Origin: Gadus chalcogrammus
Taxonomy: Eukaryota; Chordata; Actinopteri; Gadiformes; Gadidae
Length of the DNA: 64,000 nucleotides
Direction: 5' to 3'
Assembly: GCF_026213295.1 (NCBI RefSeq)
Contig: NC_079420.1
Span: 5,092,641 to 5,156,640 of the forward strand
Position numbers and translations under genes: made by a program. Under the pieces are notes generated by a model, which saw only the letters and a list, made by a program, of their open reading frames with translations, ran no database searches and had not been told where the DNA came from. Positions 1-14,042 of the stretch are shown here, piece by piece (position 1 is the first letter of the stretch; every line of letters starts with the position of its first letter).

Positions 1-1814
1 TTACATTCGATTATGCAAACCAGTGCATCGCAGTTGACTTTGAATGGAGTTTAAATTCCTGTGGTTTCATGTAAAGAATGTTCTGGATCCGTTGTCCCCG
101 GTATATTGCTGTAATCTGAGACCCTCGATTTAATCTTCTGCCACGCAGCGCTTCTATTCAGCCACCTATTTCATCGATGTTAAGTCAACCTCATCACGGA
201 CGCTTTGAAACAGGCTGTGACTCAGAGCTGTTTCAGCCACGGCCACTTAAGCTGGATCATGCTTTTGTAGATGGCCTGGCAGAAGTCAGCAGCATGCCAT
301 CTTCAAAAGCAAAAGTCGATATTTGGAATTGCAATCTGAGATCCGGGCCAGCGGGTCCAGGGGGTCCAGCTGTTCTGCTGTTGACGGCGGGGCCCCTCTA
401 GCTCAGCTTTTGAATGACCGCGAGCTCTTGATCACTGTCATCAATGCATGAATGCCGTTATTCTATCCCGTCCTTACTGTTATTTTACTACTGGGGAAAT
501 GAGTGAAGGATCACAGTACTTTGTATGGAAGTGAATATACATAATGTGACCATTTAAACATTGGGTGAAATAATGAAGATGCATGACGATTCTCTACTGT
601 GAGTCGTTGTTTTATAAGAGCAAGCCTGGATTTGCATACCTGGTCTATACGGTCCCTTGGGATACATTTTTCTTCTTGTTTCCAACAATCTGCATCCTAC
701 CAAACCTTTTGCACCTTTCATTTTCTTGCAAGGTACAGTATGTCTGCCAAGGAATGTATTAAAGAATTAAGGTCAGGTTGAGGTCTAATTTAGTTTGATT
801 ATTATAGTTATAACTTTGTGCATATATATAGATATATATATATATGGACAGAACAGTTATCGCTTACAGCCTGAGTGTGTATGGTAGGGTTTATACTAAT
901 ATGTTGACCTTTATAGGATTGCTTTATGAATTGGCGTTGACTGCTATGCAAACAATGTGTTCGCATACAGATGCAGTGAACCACCCACCCAATGCTGATG
1001 ACTAACATGAAAGCAAGATCACCGTGGCAGATAACAGGTGGCTTACCAGGCATTTATAATCATATCAATGATAAAGACCTTTAATGTGGCATTATAACTG
1101 TGCCCATAAAGTCATTAAAACCTAATCCATGCCACGCCAATCTCGTCTGCAGTTCCATTTCCGATGAAGTCTATAGGACTTTGCCAGAACAATATATGAG
1201 TTTTGCCAAACTATTTTGCAAAGGTCAGAGTTCATCTTCCTCTACTGTCATCAATTTCAATATCTTCAGGGAGCTTATGGTGCTATTAGCAAGTACTCAA
1301 CAACATCCAATGTTTGAGACCAAATAATTCACTTTTTATTTGCTATAAGCACTTATTTGCTATAACGTAATACAATCAAATCTAGAGATGCCAAATGCCA
1401 ATTATTATTTTTTTCTAACCCTACATCCTTACAAGTTTTCAGCCTTTAGAAGTGTATAGTGAAGTTATACTACATTTTCTATAGGATGGAATGGCTATTC
1501 CTCCAATTATTCGCCTATACAATTGCAAGGATTACATTCTCTTGCTTTCACATTTGCGTATACGTTCTTATCCTATCCCATCCATCTGGTTCCTCATAAA
1601 ATATCAGCATCAAATACATGAAGGTTAACATTGGGGCTGATCTAATAATCTTGGGCCTACATCCAGCAAGAAAACGGAAAGCCAGCTTGTCAGCAAAGGA
1701 GTGCCCACCCATCTATTATTGATGAGAATGAAAGCGGACGCTTCCCACTAATGGCTAATCTCTCATTTGTGGGATATGAAGCGTGTATGTCTATATCGAA
1801 GAAACCCCAGCCTA

Positions 1815-1841
1815 CCCCCCCCCCCCCCCCCCCACCCCCCC
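1815..1841. repeat. poly-C run
   Basis: 19 C, one A, then 7 C. One of about nine long oligo-C runs in the window. Confidence 0.95.
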
Positions 1842-3310
1842 ATGCCTTGGTTTGCATCGATCACTATAGCTCCAGCCTGGCCATTTGGCCCATTTCCCCT
1901 CTGCATAATGTTAATGCAATCTGGCAACCGCCCTCTCAGGGGTAAACCGGTATGTGGACGTAGGTCTGGAACAGCCGAACAATCGGCAAGGAATGATAAA
2001 CAGAGCCCAAACTGTTTGTCTAATGACCTTTGTCTTCTTTAGAGCCCAACCAATGCTGTCCTCTCATCGAGGATGTATGTGGAGGATTATCGTTACAATC
2101 TTTTGTTATCGTTCTTTCACATATTAAACTTTAGCGAAATACATGCAATAGGACAATTATGTTTTGCAATTGAATAAATCTCAAGATAACATTATAATGG
2201 AATAATTTTACAAAATGATAGATTGTTAGATCCCTATGAGCATAGAACAAAGTAAAACCATATTTGAACGAGGAGTTCTGCCAAGGCCATAACATTTTAT
2301 GACTGCACGGCCTGCAATTAATTAGCCTTTGTTTGCTTTGGACTTTGCTTTATGAAGAATTTAACCTCAGCCATTAGAGGAGTGTGATGTCAAATCTCGA
2401 TGTGCATCAATCTGCTTGTGTTTATTCCTTGTGTTTCTTTTTAAATAAGTTTATTTTTATGGCACATGATTGGTATACATCACAATTGCTGCCTCGGAGA
2501 GCCTTACAGGTCCAAGCTGAAGCAGGATTTGACCCAAAGCACAATGGAAAATGGGATGGCCATATGTTGACTTTCACTTCTGGGATGGCCCAGAGTGCAA
2601 TAGATAGTGATGTTACAAATGCACTTTAAATCTGGAAGGATGTTCAAAATGTTGAATGCGATGATAATAGATGAATACAATTCAGTAAAATTAAAGTATC
2701 ACAAATGAATACCTTAGATGACCCTTTACTCTGATGGCAAAATTTATTTTGGTCCTGGCCAAAATAGTGAAATCCCCTCACAGCACAGCAGAGGTTTTTC
2801 TTCTGGACTATTACTTTATTTCCATGAATCATTTAGGCCAGCAACATCCTGTGATTATTCAATGCCAGCTATAACGTTTCTTTTCCCTCTAACTTATAAA
2901 AAATGATCTACCAAAAGTGTTGCAGTTCCCCTTCAAAGTCCTCATCTAGGCTAATGGCTTTCATTCAAGTAGATGGATTGTGTTTCCTCTTAGGCCAGAG
3001 GAGCAATGAACCCCATGAAGGCTTTAGATCTGTCATCGGATGTCAAACTGCCAAAATCAAATTTGCTTTTTTATTTAGAAGACTGGCAACTAAGATGGAA
3101 AAACATGGAAACAAAAGGGAGAAAACTGGCACAGAGGTTTATATTGTCTCGAAATGGTAATATAATTTCTCTGTCCTGCCTTGGGTGAATTGGAGCCAAA
3201 GTTACAAGAAGTTAACTTCAATTGTCAAACACTTAAATACCCCTACACTCCGAGTTTAGTCTAATGCAATATTATCCCATTGTCTGAGTGTTGGGACTAA
3301 AGTTGACTAT

Positions 3311-3440
3311 TCATTTAGAAGACGCTCTGATCCAATACATCGTATTTTTGAAGCAGTGAGGGGTTTGAGTGAGTTTCTCAAGGACGCCTACATGTCGTCC
3401 TTGGGCATTGGGGTTCGAACCCAGAAACATGGCTTAAGGT
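3311..3440 (-). repeat. tRNA-derived SINE fragment
   Basis: Begins with the teleost SINE tail CATTTAGAAGACGCTCTGATCC at about 3312. It runs to GGGTTCGAACCC at 3411-3422, which on the minus strand is a Pol III B box. The same tail and inverted B-box layout recurs at 54.3 kb. Confidence 0.6.
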
Positions 3441-3569
3441 ATTCTACAGAGGCCTACCGATAAGGGCAAGCATTGATATTGTCCGCAGCTGTGCCCCTTT
3501 TTGTCTCATCCTCTGCCACTTGCACTCTGACGCATGGGTTATGGTTTATTGACCGGCATGGAGAGCGAG

Positions 3570-3586
3570 CCCCCCCCCCCCCCCCC
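3570..3586. repeat. poly-C run
   Basis: 17 consecutive C, about 140 bases before a long (GT)n tract. Confidence 0.95.
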
Positions 3587-3723
3587 GGCCCACCCTCTGC
3601 AGACACAGCTTGCCGAGGTGTGCGTGCCTGCAGAAGATCGAATGGGAGCAGCTGGTGGATCCATGCTAATGGAGAGAATATGAGACTTGGTGGGGGCTTG
3701 GGGGAAGTAATCATTGTCCAGGC

Positions 3724-3994
<271 letters not shown>

Positions 3995-4019
3995 TCTATA
4001 TGAAATACAGGTATGTCGA

Positions 4020-4340
4020 TCGCCAAACCAGTGCAGAGCGCGTCAGGGGGCCGTACTGGGGAGCCGACAGTATTCCCAGTAGATTCCAGCCGGCAGTGGG
4101 ATGGATGGCCGTGGAGTGTGGCGTCCACTGAGCGTTGTGGTGTCCTGTTGCCGCACGTCTCCGTCGGACTCAGCTGCTGAGCGTGGTATGCCGAGGGCGG
4201 CGCCCGCGCCCGCGCTCCGGCACGGCCCGCGGGCAGGCACCGCGCCGCACCGCGCCGCGGCCTGGCTGTTAGCAGCTTAGCCTCGCAGGCCATTCCTCCT
4301 GCATGACTAGCCGGCCGGTCGCATGGCTGGGTGGTGCTGG
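4020..4340. promoter_or_regulatory. CpG-rich patch, possible promoter or 5' non-coding exon
   Basis: The densest CpG cluster in the first 37 kb: roughly two dozen CpGs lie between about 4150 and 4270 (GCGCCCGCGCCCGCG and CCGCGCCGC runs), in a background that is otherwise CpG-poor. A CAG|GTATGT donor-like site sits at 4010. Such islands often mark promoters, and peak1 needs upstream 5' exons, but no transcript evidence is available. It directly follows a long microsatellite block. Confidence 0.25.
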
Positions 4341-4759
4341 GGTACTGACGCGCCGTTCCACTCCCTCTCAAAGGTCTGCACAGGTGCATTTTTGGACAGC
4401 ATCTGACATCTTGATAAATGAAAATCAAGATGTCTTTTTATGGGAATTTATTCACTATAAGTGATTTACGGAGTGCTTTGTAATCATCTTCCATTTTGGA
4501 GATCTTGCATTGCAATGCTTCTAAATGCTCTTACTCAAACCCTGTATCTGTGGCAGTGGCAGTCCTGCACGAAGGCCTGCATAATCATTTCATTGAATCA
4601 TTTCAATCTTAACATTTTGACTTGGTAGCCCTGGTGATCCCAACTTGGTAAGGAGCACCAGCAAAACGCTGGCACCTGCAAAAATGTTCCCAATTATCCT
4701 TCTAGGTCATAAAAATTTAACTTTGAGAACATATGCGACCAAACGGTTGCAATTCTCAG

Positions 4760-4832
4760 TCTACCTACTTACCTGTCTACCTACCTACCTGTCTACTTAC
4801 CTAGCTGTCTACCTACCTGCCTGGCTACCTAC
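4760..4832. repeat. imperfect (CTAC)n microsatellite
   Basis: CTAC units mixed with CTGT and TTAC variants over about 70 bases. Confidence 0.9.
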
Positions 4833-7800
4833 ACTTACTCTGCTTGTGCAATCATTGCACATGTCTACTTTTCCACAAGGCTGGTTTTATTGCTTAAAAA
4901 AATTGAGCTAACTCTGCCTGGTTTCTGAAATTGACCTACCCTAGTTTTCATTTGTGCTCTATTTAGCCGTTTCGATTGTGTTGTTGACCTGTCGACCCCA
5001 AAACGATTCTCGACGAAACTCGGTCGTTGTGTGCTCTGTTCTGTGCTCCTGGATCGGTTTTCGTTTTGCTTCCACGTGTTTTATAGGTTAATAATTATCT
5101 AGTGTTTGTTTGATTGCCATCATGCTAACTATGTGATGTTGCAGTGTGGAGAGTTGAACTGAAAAAAAACACTTCCCCTTTTAATATTCCCCAGGTGCTG
5201 CCAAAGCGTAATACTCAATTTACGGGAAGGAGAACGGCTTGTGTCCTTGATCGGTGAGTTGCAAATCCTCTTCCAATGGTGTTCCGAGTTGAGTTGTTGA
5301 AACTAATGAAGGGGAAACTCAACCCAAAGGAGCGAAACAAACAACCCCACCCCCCAAAAAGAACCCAGGATTGATTTCTAATGGGATTGACTTAGCACTT
5401 GGAAGAACGAAAAGATACTCATTAAAAACACCTGGCAGCCTCTTGCCTTACCAAGCGCCTCCACCGACCAATTCATTGTTTGGGCTCCGAATCTTAATCA
5501 TGCATAATCATTGTCACACTAAGGTGCCGGCGACTCTGCGTTGTAACCCGACTCCCCGTGAATATTATGAATTTCAGTAAGCCAACTTGGGACCTGACAT
5601 CCTATTAATAGAATCCATGCAGCGTGAGGGTGTCAAACTCTACGGCGGACGCTTTTTCGTTCACTTTTTCTAACGACTCAATTTGTATACATGTGAGGGA
5701 GAGAGCTCTGTGGCACTCTGAAGTCTGCCTAGCGATAGGGGCGCTGTTGTCATGTTTGCGGCGCTGATCATTAATGGTGTAGATACTGCTAGGAAGGACA
5801 AATGCCCTTTGTTGTCTGTGGAGAAAACATGAAAACAGTGTTATTCACCGCCTGTCAAAGGTTCTCATGTAATGTGTTCAAATCAGTGTGTAGACTATGT
5901 GACATTGGTTAAATGTCAGAGATGGGCAGTTTGTAGACTTTACACCATAAAGATCTACAATCATCTCTACCGATCGATTCAAGATAGCGCAGAGTATACC
6001 TTTTGGTGTGGGAGTGCGAGTGGTCGTCGGGACTTTCGGTTCCTGCTTCTGGTTTTGGGTTGCTTGAGCCCGGATATTTTGGTCTCATGCAAAATATGTA
6101 TTGTTTTGAGATGAGCGTAGGCCAGCTGAATGCCTTTTAGGTGTCTATCAAGGCATTTTCGCTCTAAACTGTGGTTCTTATTTGGTGGGGGTGGTGTACT
6201 TTATTAGATAAGCGCTATAATTGGGGATATACAATGATGCCCTCTTTTGGTTAAAACACATCACGTACAGCATGTATGTGATGCATCAACATGGGGTAAG
6301 GTATGAAAATAGTTATCCCGGTGTCACAGTTCAGCTATCAAAAAGCCTTTGTGTTTTCTGTGGACTCGATGACACTTTAGGAATCTCATCCCAGAACCGG
6401 AGGTTACTACGAGCCACCTCGGGTCTCGTCTGGAGTGTGCTATCCGGGGAAATGAAGTCCAAACTGGACAGATCGTGTATCTCGGTCTGGCTGTCTGCGT
6501 GTGACAGCTCCATTAGTCCATCCACACCCGTGACCAATGTGCCCCAGTTTGCCATGAAAAATGGCCCACCCTGCATCTCTTTGAGGACAGTGAAACCAAC
6601 TAACCCTAATATCCTGTCAATCAATCAGTCATCTATTTATGTTGCTCTTTTTGTGCTAATGACAAAACAAGGCGCTTGAGTGGTAGATTTAAACAAAACA
6701 CACACTACCTCATTAGAAAAATCGAAATATCTAATGTATCTATTATATATTTTTCCCATTTGAAAATTTTTCGAAATTCAAGCTTTGCCATTGGATCATC
6801 TTGGCCTCAATGACATGTTTAATTCGGCCTGCGTCAGTGTCTAGTGGAACTCTTGAGGGTGCTCTAACCCTAGCCCAAGTCAGACTTGACAATCAGGCGG
6901 AATGCTGGTTTCTCACCGCAAGGCTGGGTGAGGAGGTCGCTGTGATTGTAGAGGATGGAAATGTTTTGATTTCATAATTGGGAACAACACACAACACAAG
7001 TGGATAGGACCTTGATGTTATGACACTGCAAGAAGTAAGAGCAGTTTGGTATATATGTTACCTTCGTTTGTTATATACTTTTTGGGGCTTTTAGGGAAGG
7101 GTCAGTGATGTCAGACTGGAAAGAGGTTTGAAACAGAAAGGGAATGTAACCCGAGTCACTACAAGGTATACTGCCCTAGGTGGTAAGAGTAGTAGTTTGT
7201 TGAACCAAAAGGTCCAGCATGCACTACATCAGTTTACTCCAACTACCTGAGAGTTTAAATTCAAAACAAAAGGATGAATATTCAACAGGACTGAAACACA
7301 ATTTCCCCAATGTATGCGAATGCCTCATCCTATCACCCTCTTACCTGTGTGCCTCTGCTTATTATCTGCTGTTATTATATGGTCATAAAGTCCAAAGACA
7401 CCTTTTATTACAAGGCACTTACATGGGTAAAATATATATTTGGGAGCGTATGGTCTGAAGCGTGAATCAAATTCCACTAAGCAGGGTAGGGCATCCTTAA
7501 TAGCCACCATTCTATTGTTGATTCATAGATTCATAGGGTATCAGCCGTTATGTTTAATTTATAAATACTTTTTCAAACCTTCTCTCTGGAGACCAGGGAT
7601 CCTTTTTTTTTTTTAATAAACAAATTACATCCTATGCTATAATAGTTGCGGTTCATACAGTTGGTTGAACAATAGCGTGGCAGAAGTGAATTTGCATAAA
7701 AGTCTTCCGCAAATTATGAAAAACCTGTCTTTTACCGATGTATTGGCAACAGAACACATTGATCTATTGTACTTCTTGTTCACAATTTCATCTCTTCCTC

Positions 7801-8321
7801 AAGAATGGAAATGCGACCTGGGTGGTTGCTCCGTCGGCTCAACGATGCGCTCGGAGTGAATTATCATAAGCCGTCTTTTAGTATCATATTTTTGTCCCGA
7901 GTAATGCCAGGGCCGTTTCATCACCCTGAGCACTTTATGACTTGAACCGCTATCACGTAACTAATTCCTGTGATATTTACTACGGGCTCCTTCCTCTGAC
8001 TCATTAAAGTGTGCCAGAGACATCTGCGTCGTCCGGGCGCTCTAGCCCCTCTGCTATCGCAGCAGGCTGGGCTGCGTGTTCCATCGCGGTTAGGATTTAA
8101 TAAGATCAGTGACCTTGTGTGAAATATTCATCTTGCTTTATTATTTTGCCCTCAGAAAAGGGAGGGTGGGCGGGGCCGACCACAGCAGCTTGGTTTGCGT
8201 GCAGTCGCACGATATCCGTGATTTAATGCGTAGGCACGGTCTTTGGGGGAGATGAATGATTGGCTCCTACTTGAAGAAGTGTTCTTCTTCTTACGTCTAA
8301 TGTGGACGGCTTGGTGATTAT

Positions 8322-8403
8322 GAGAGAGAGAGAGAGGAGAGAGGAGGAGGATGGGAGAGAGAGAGAGAGAGGAGGGAGAGGAGAGGGGAGAGGGAGAGGA
8401 GAG

Positions 8404-8434
<31 letters not shown>

Positions 8435-8462
8435 GAGGGGGACAGAGAGAGGTGGAGAGAGA

Positions 8463-8508
<46 letters not shown>

Positions 8509-8513
8509 GAGAG

Positions 8514-8546
<33 letters not shown>
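8322..8546. repeat. (GA)n polypurine tract
   Basis: 225 bases of almost pure purine, GA units with GGA interruptions. Potentially triplex-forming. The long Arg/Glu open frames here are repeat artefacts. Confidence 0.97.
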
Positions 8547-8548
<2 letters not shown>

Positions 8549-9224
8549 CTGGCGGCTACAGTGAACAAGACCCTACAAATCACATAGCTGGTAGAACTAG
8601 TAATGATTGCCCTTCCAAGTGTGCTCTTGCCCTTGCTTTTATTTCTTGCCCTGGCTATAACTCTTATCTGTTCTGGGTGATCAGCGCTCTCTGCTTGATT
8701 ACCTGGTGGGATAACTACTGGTATTTATCCAGCCTGCTGCTCATCTGCACACCGTTTGAGTTCAGCCACGTCTTATCTTAAAAAAAACACCAGACAGGCA
8801 GGAAAAATAATTGGTCATAAGTGAGGAAACCCAGCTTCAAAATAAAATTATTCCTGTATTCTCAGCACTTAGATTTTTCTGTAATCAGCTGCGTCTGGCT
8901 GGGTAGTCTACGCAAAAGGCTACTTGTCACGGGCACATCACAGGTAGTCTAATAACCACAGCACAGAAAATGATGCCAAAGTATCTGGTGTGTTTTGAGA
9001 GACTGGCACTCGTTTCTGGCACTTGGACCATTAGGGACATATTGGAAATCTTCAGAAAGTAATTAAAGTGAATTCCTTTCATTAACAGGAGCTAGGCTAC
9101 TGGATTACCTCATAAGTCAATGGAAGCGGCTGTCTGATAGCAAAGGCTAACCCAGAAAACTCCCTCGCTGCCCCTTCTGGACACACAACGAAGAATTTTG
9201 CCTCTTAAGTTTTCTTCAAGGGAT

Positions 9225-9304
9225 TCTTCAAGCATACTTTTAAGTATGCTTGAAGAGTATATCTTTGAGAATACTTTATGCTTAAAGAGTATCCTTTTAA
9301 GCAT
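9225..9304. repeat. hairpin cluster built on AGTATGCTT
   Basis: Perfect 15-bp stem with a 2-base loop: arms 9225-9239 and 9242-9256, core CTTCAAGCATACTT. Diverged copies follow, including a second stem (ATGCTTAAA with TTTAAGCAT) before 9304. Confidence 0.9.
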
Positions 9305-9923
9305 ACTATTTTATTTTATAGGGTTAGGGTTATTCCTGAATTGTAATTGCTTCATTGAAAACAGCCGTAACAATGTTGTTGGCAGCCTTTTAAAGGGTGA
9401 TTTGACACTTACAGCATCTCTGGTAAAAACATAACTATGCGGCTTGTGAAAAAATATCACCTGGCATCCATTTAAGCTAGCCACAGTCTGTGTTTGGCAC
9501 CGTCTGTGAGAAGGGTCTGGTGAGGTTTGGTAACTCTTTAAACAGATGAGGCCCAACATTTAAAGAGAGACGGATAATGGTGCCATATTTGTTTAGAACT
9601 CAGCAGCACTCTACTCTGATGCCTTTTGAACACTGGTTTCATTCCATAGAAGAATGTAGTGGTGCATGACTCTCGCTGGCCCAGTGCTGTAATGTGCCCT
9701 ATACCATCTTGACATGTGAATAATGGGCAGCAATCCGCGATTGCTTCGAGATCTTGCTTGCGGTCTCGGTCATACTCAAAAGGCCTTAAAGACTGATGCA
9801 TAAAAGCTTCTTCTTAATGCTCCCTGTGGTTCTTCTGTCCAGCAAGAGGCTATTTGTGGAATGAGTGATATCTGCCATCCGTCAAGCCTGATTTATGTGG
9901 ATTGCCTGGCAATGCCGCCCCCG

Positions 9924-9939
9924 CCCCCCCCCCCCCCCC
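9924..9939. repeat. poly-C run
   Basis: 16 consecutive C within a longer C-rich stretch beginning at 9918. Confidence 0.95.
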
Positions 9940-12320
9940 AACTGACTTCCCAACCTTTTACCTTGATTACATAACTGAACCCAATCTGGATAGAAAACGG
10001 AGGAGGTCTGTGGCTAATACACGCTCTGCCACATTTAACAGGATTATGTAAAGAGGAAACATGTGTTTATCTGTCCACCACCACTGTCAAGGACATGTAG
10101 GTCAAGATACCGCCATGGGAATTCCGTTTTTAAATATATATATTTATTTATTTTCTCTTTTTGTATGGCGGTTTAACCGCAGAAGCGGTAGCACCAGAGG
10201 AATTTTTCACGGCAGAAAAAAATTCTCGACCCTCTATGGTTGGAGCAGAGGTCGGACTCTCGCATGCATGTTAACACCCCACAGGCGGAGAGATGACTTG
10301 CACTCACTGTCAGATGAGACCCTTGTTATGAAGTATCATGTCATAGCAAACAACAGTTGAATTAAAGAATATATTTCCTCTTGCCAGCTGCAGATGTGAG
10401 TGGAATTGAGTATGATTTGTGATGGGTTATAATATGAATCTCATTGATGTAGAGGAAAGAAAAATGCAATATTGGCAAAAGATTGAAGTAGATCAACTTG
10501 CCTTGTATCAAATGTCCTTTCAGAATGTTTTTCGGTATTTAGCCCATTCTAGGGGATAACTGCCAAATTGTCCTTGGTGCCAGTGGTCGTCAAAACATAG
10601 TCAGGTAAAAACATGAAGCTATTGTCTACTTTTACCAAAACACTGAATGTGTGTTGAACATTGTCCAGGACAACATCCATGCACTTCACAAATTTCACTT
10701 TTACAGCAAACAGTACCTAACCGTTTTACAATTTTAAGCGCACAGTTTCCCCACCAGAAACGAATCCAGCAGCTCAAAATCCTACAATACAATCATTCCA
10801 CTATTTGAAGTCCGTGTTTCAATACTGGTTTGACCACAACAAACCAGTTGGCCACGGTTGTCCTGGGTTGTCCTGAGCCCGTTGGCCTTGGTTTAAACAG
10901 AGCTATGTCCCCGACTTCAGGGACAATAAAGCAGCGTGGGGATATCTCTTTATTTTGACTCCTCATTATCGGATTGAGCCAACCTCCTCCCCGAGCACCG
11001 ACCGCGCCGAGGCGAAGGCTCACGTTGGCTTTGATCTTGTTAATTATTCCGCGAGGCTCGGAAGAAAACGAGGGCACAGCGAGCAGCTACGCCACGCCGT
11101 CGTCTCCTGATAGTATAGTGTTATGTCGAGAGCGTCGGGGAGAGAGAGGCAGAGAACGAGAGAGAGAGGGGGAGAGAAAGAAAGCAATGTAAGGAACGGC
11201 TTGTGCTTCGCCAAGTGCTTTGAATACTCCACCACTTTCTTCCAGATATTTCTCCCAAATAAGCAAAAGAAACAGGCCTTGAGGCTCCGTGTGAAACTCC
11301 AGAAGACTCTGCCCAACGTAGACAGCTGCTCTGCGTGAGAAGAGCAACCGTCAAAATTGAGTCCATTTTCCTTCCTGTTATTGTTTGAATATTTGAAAAA
11401 TAACCCCCTTTCAAGTCATCGGTTTTTCGAGCGTTCAAATTCAATGTGTCAAAAGTTATCTCAAGCTGCTTCCCAGTTGCGTTGTCTTGACTGCAACCAA
11501 TGTCTTGCCGTAGCCATGCTGTGGGATCTTTCTATTGAACAGAGACTGCTGGCTGTCAACAGCCTTGGGTTGCATGCGGGGGGGGGGGGTCCAGAATGTT
11601 CTCATCTGGTTCCAGAACCGGACTCAGCCCGTCTCTGCTCTGATCCGGGTTGCTGGGACCGGGACTCAAGTCTCGGGGGACCCAAGTAAGCCAAAGGCCC
11701 CCTCGAATGTTTGTTTGCCTCCCACTTTGCCTTCCCATGGAATAAAAACAATGTTCTGATGCGTCAAGAGTTGAGCGTTAATTACACAACGATCATCGCT
11801 GCACGCCGATGCAGCGATGAACCACGTAGGCTACCGTTTCAAATCGCACGGCTTCCCATTGGTGCGTCACACTCGGCGCCGCGTGAGAGACTAGACGGCC
11901 CCCGGCCGCTTCTGATAAGTGTGGGAATCAATTACTCGACTTTGGAATGGGAGAGTGCACTATAGGGAGCGTATGTGGCCCACATAGGGATGGCTCACTG
12001 CTATCGCTCCGCACCAGCCTCCAGAACCCGCTCTCTCCCCCCCACCACCGTCCTCCATAATGCCATTGGACACAGCGAGCACTCTCTAGGACCGACCCCT
12101 CCTACCCGTACTCTCCCTACCCCCTAATATGCACCATGACAGCCACAATAGGCAGAGCGCTAAGGCCGACGCCGCTGCGAGCCACCCTCTTTACAGCAGA
12201 GTGTCAGACCTCATCAGCCGGGGGAACGATGGGGGTTGTGGGAACCTGACACGGATTCAATGATCCTGTGGATTCTCTGCTCGGGGAACCCTTCTCTTTT
12301 ACCCCCCCCTACGACCCTCT

Positions 12321-12339
12321 CCCCCCCCCCCCCCCCCCC
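12321..12339. repeat. poly-C run
   Basis: 19 consecutive C, preceded by a further C-rich stretch from 12302. Confidence 0.95.
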
Positions 12340-13319
12340 GTGTCTCTACTGGTGATTCACGAGGACGCCGGAGGCAGGAGAGTATTGGGGTGTCGGAAGT
12401 CGTTGGACTCCACACATGAAAGGTAACGAGTTTGAGCCCCCAAATACTGCAGGCTACCTTCGTTCTATGTACGTCTTCTCATTGAGCGGGATATCAGCAT
12501 TGCAAATCCCTTGAAAATGTCATTTCAGGGTATTTATTTGAAATAAACTTGACCTGACGGTGCTTGAAGGCTTGGACCCTGGACCTGTATTCTGGCTCCT
12601 ATCCTCGCCGGGGCTGCCCTCTGTTCCTAGACGACGCTTAGAGAGGGAACTAATTTCCCCCTGGGGAGGAATTAAGACGATCTGAACGATCAACCTGCAT
12701 TACATTTCTTTTTTAAACGAAAACGTCAATCTGAATTGACATGGAATGGTGATGATTTGTATTATAGCAAGTTGATTTTCATTGTGTCTCGTGAATTCCT
12801 GTTCACGAGACAAACGCTGTATCGTCAGTCACTTTGTGTGATTGACCTCGTAAAAGCTGCACACTGATGATACGGATTGAAATATCTGTATCTCATGGGA
12901 CGCTATCTTTCCCGTCGTTCCATCGATCTTCCGCCGTCATCGAGGATCGTGTTAAAGAGCCTGGTCCAGTCTTGGTCCGGTCAAAACATTAGAATAACCG
13001 CCCACAACAGAACTCTGATTCCGGGTCATTAGCGTTTAACCCTGAGTGACGGAGCGTTCTGCGTCACGTGCTCACTCTGCCACACGTTGGGGTCAACGTG
13101 GGGTCTTCAGAGTCATGGAACTCCACTGCAGCAGATCTGGTGACGCCAGACTAACCCAGCAACTACAAAGGCTAGATGGACACGTGTTATTTTAATCATG
13201 CCCCACGCCCCCCCTCCCCAGCCCCACGCCCCCCAACGCATGCTGCTTGGATCAGCTCTCTTTGTTGTTGGCTGAGGGCAAACGGGTGGCTTAGAACCAG
13301 CGGCACCCCTACACTCTGT

Positions 13320-13476
<157 letters not shown>

Positions 13477-13973
13477 CAAACGTACTGGGCGAACACACCT
13501 CTTCTGGTCCTTCAGTACATTCACATTCTACTCATCCCTATCCTCATCTCTCTGACCTCTGACCCCTCTCACCTCGACATCGTCCGCCCCCTTGCTTTGC
13601 CTGCGTCCAGATCTCCCGTTGCAGGCCACTCATTGTTATTCCACAACCTGTGTTTCCCATACCCAATTGCCACAGCGTGAACTTTCCAATTATAATTTTT
13701 GAAGCATGTTTTAAGAAATCTTCTTCAGGTTGAAGACGACAACAACAAAAAGACCTTGGGTTGATGCACGACCGTAATTATAGAGAGACACCCGGGTCGT
13801 GTTGCGCTCACTAGCCAATTACCAGCCTGGCTCAGTCTTTGTACTATGCCGTTGTGGTCCATGCTGCGGTTCTTCGGACCGTCCAGTGACCCGCTTTGCC
13901 AGGAGTCTGCAATGAAGAATGGCGTTTGATGCATGTGTCTTACACAGATGATTGGGTCAGTAACCACCAATCT

Positions 13974-14042
13974 AAAGGTGCGTTCACACCAAACGCGAAG
14001 GGGCGACACGATCCCATACAAAGTGAACGTAGAGACGCGATA
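13974..14042. mobile_element. fragment of a MITE end (AGGTGCGTTCACACC type)
   Basis: TAA followed by AGGTGCGTTCACACCAAAC and CpG-rich sequence to about 14042. This terminal motif is common on teleost DNA-transposon MITEs, and the TAA in front fits a PIF/Harbinger target. I do not find the opposite terminus, so it is a truncated copy. Confidence 0.45.

Noticed and set aside
9318..9331. TAGGGTTAGGG as interstitial telomere sequence
   Set aside because: Only two units, expected by chance.
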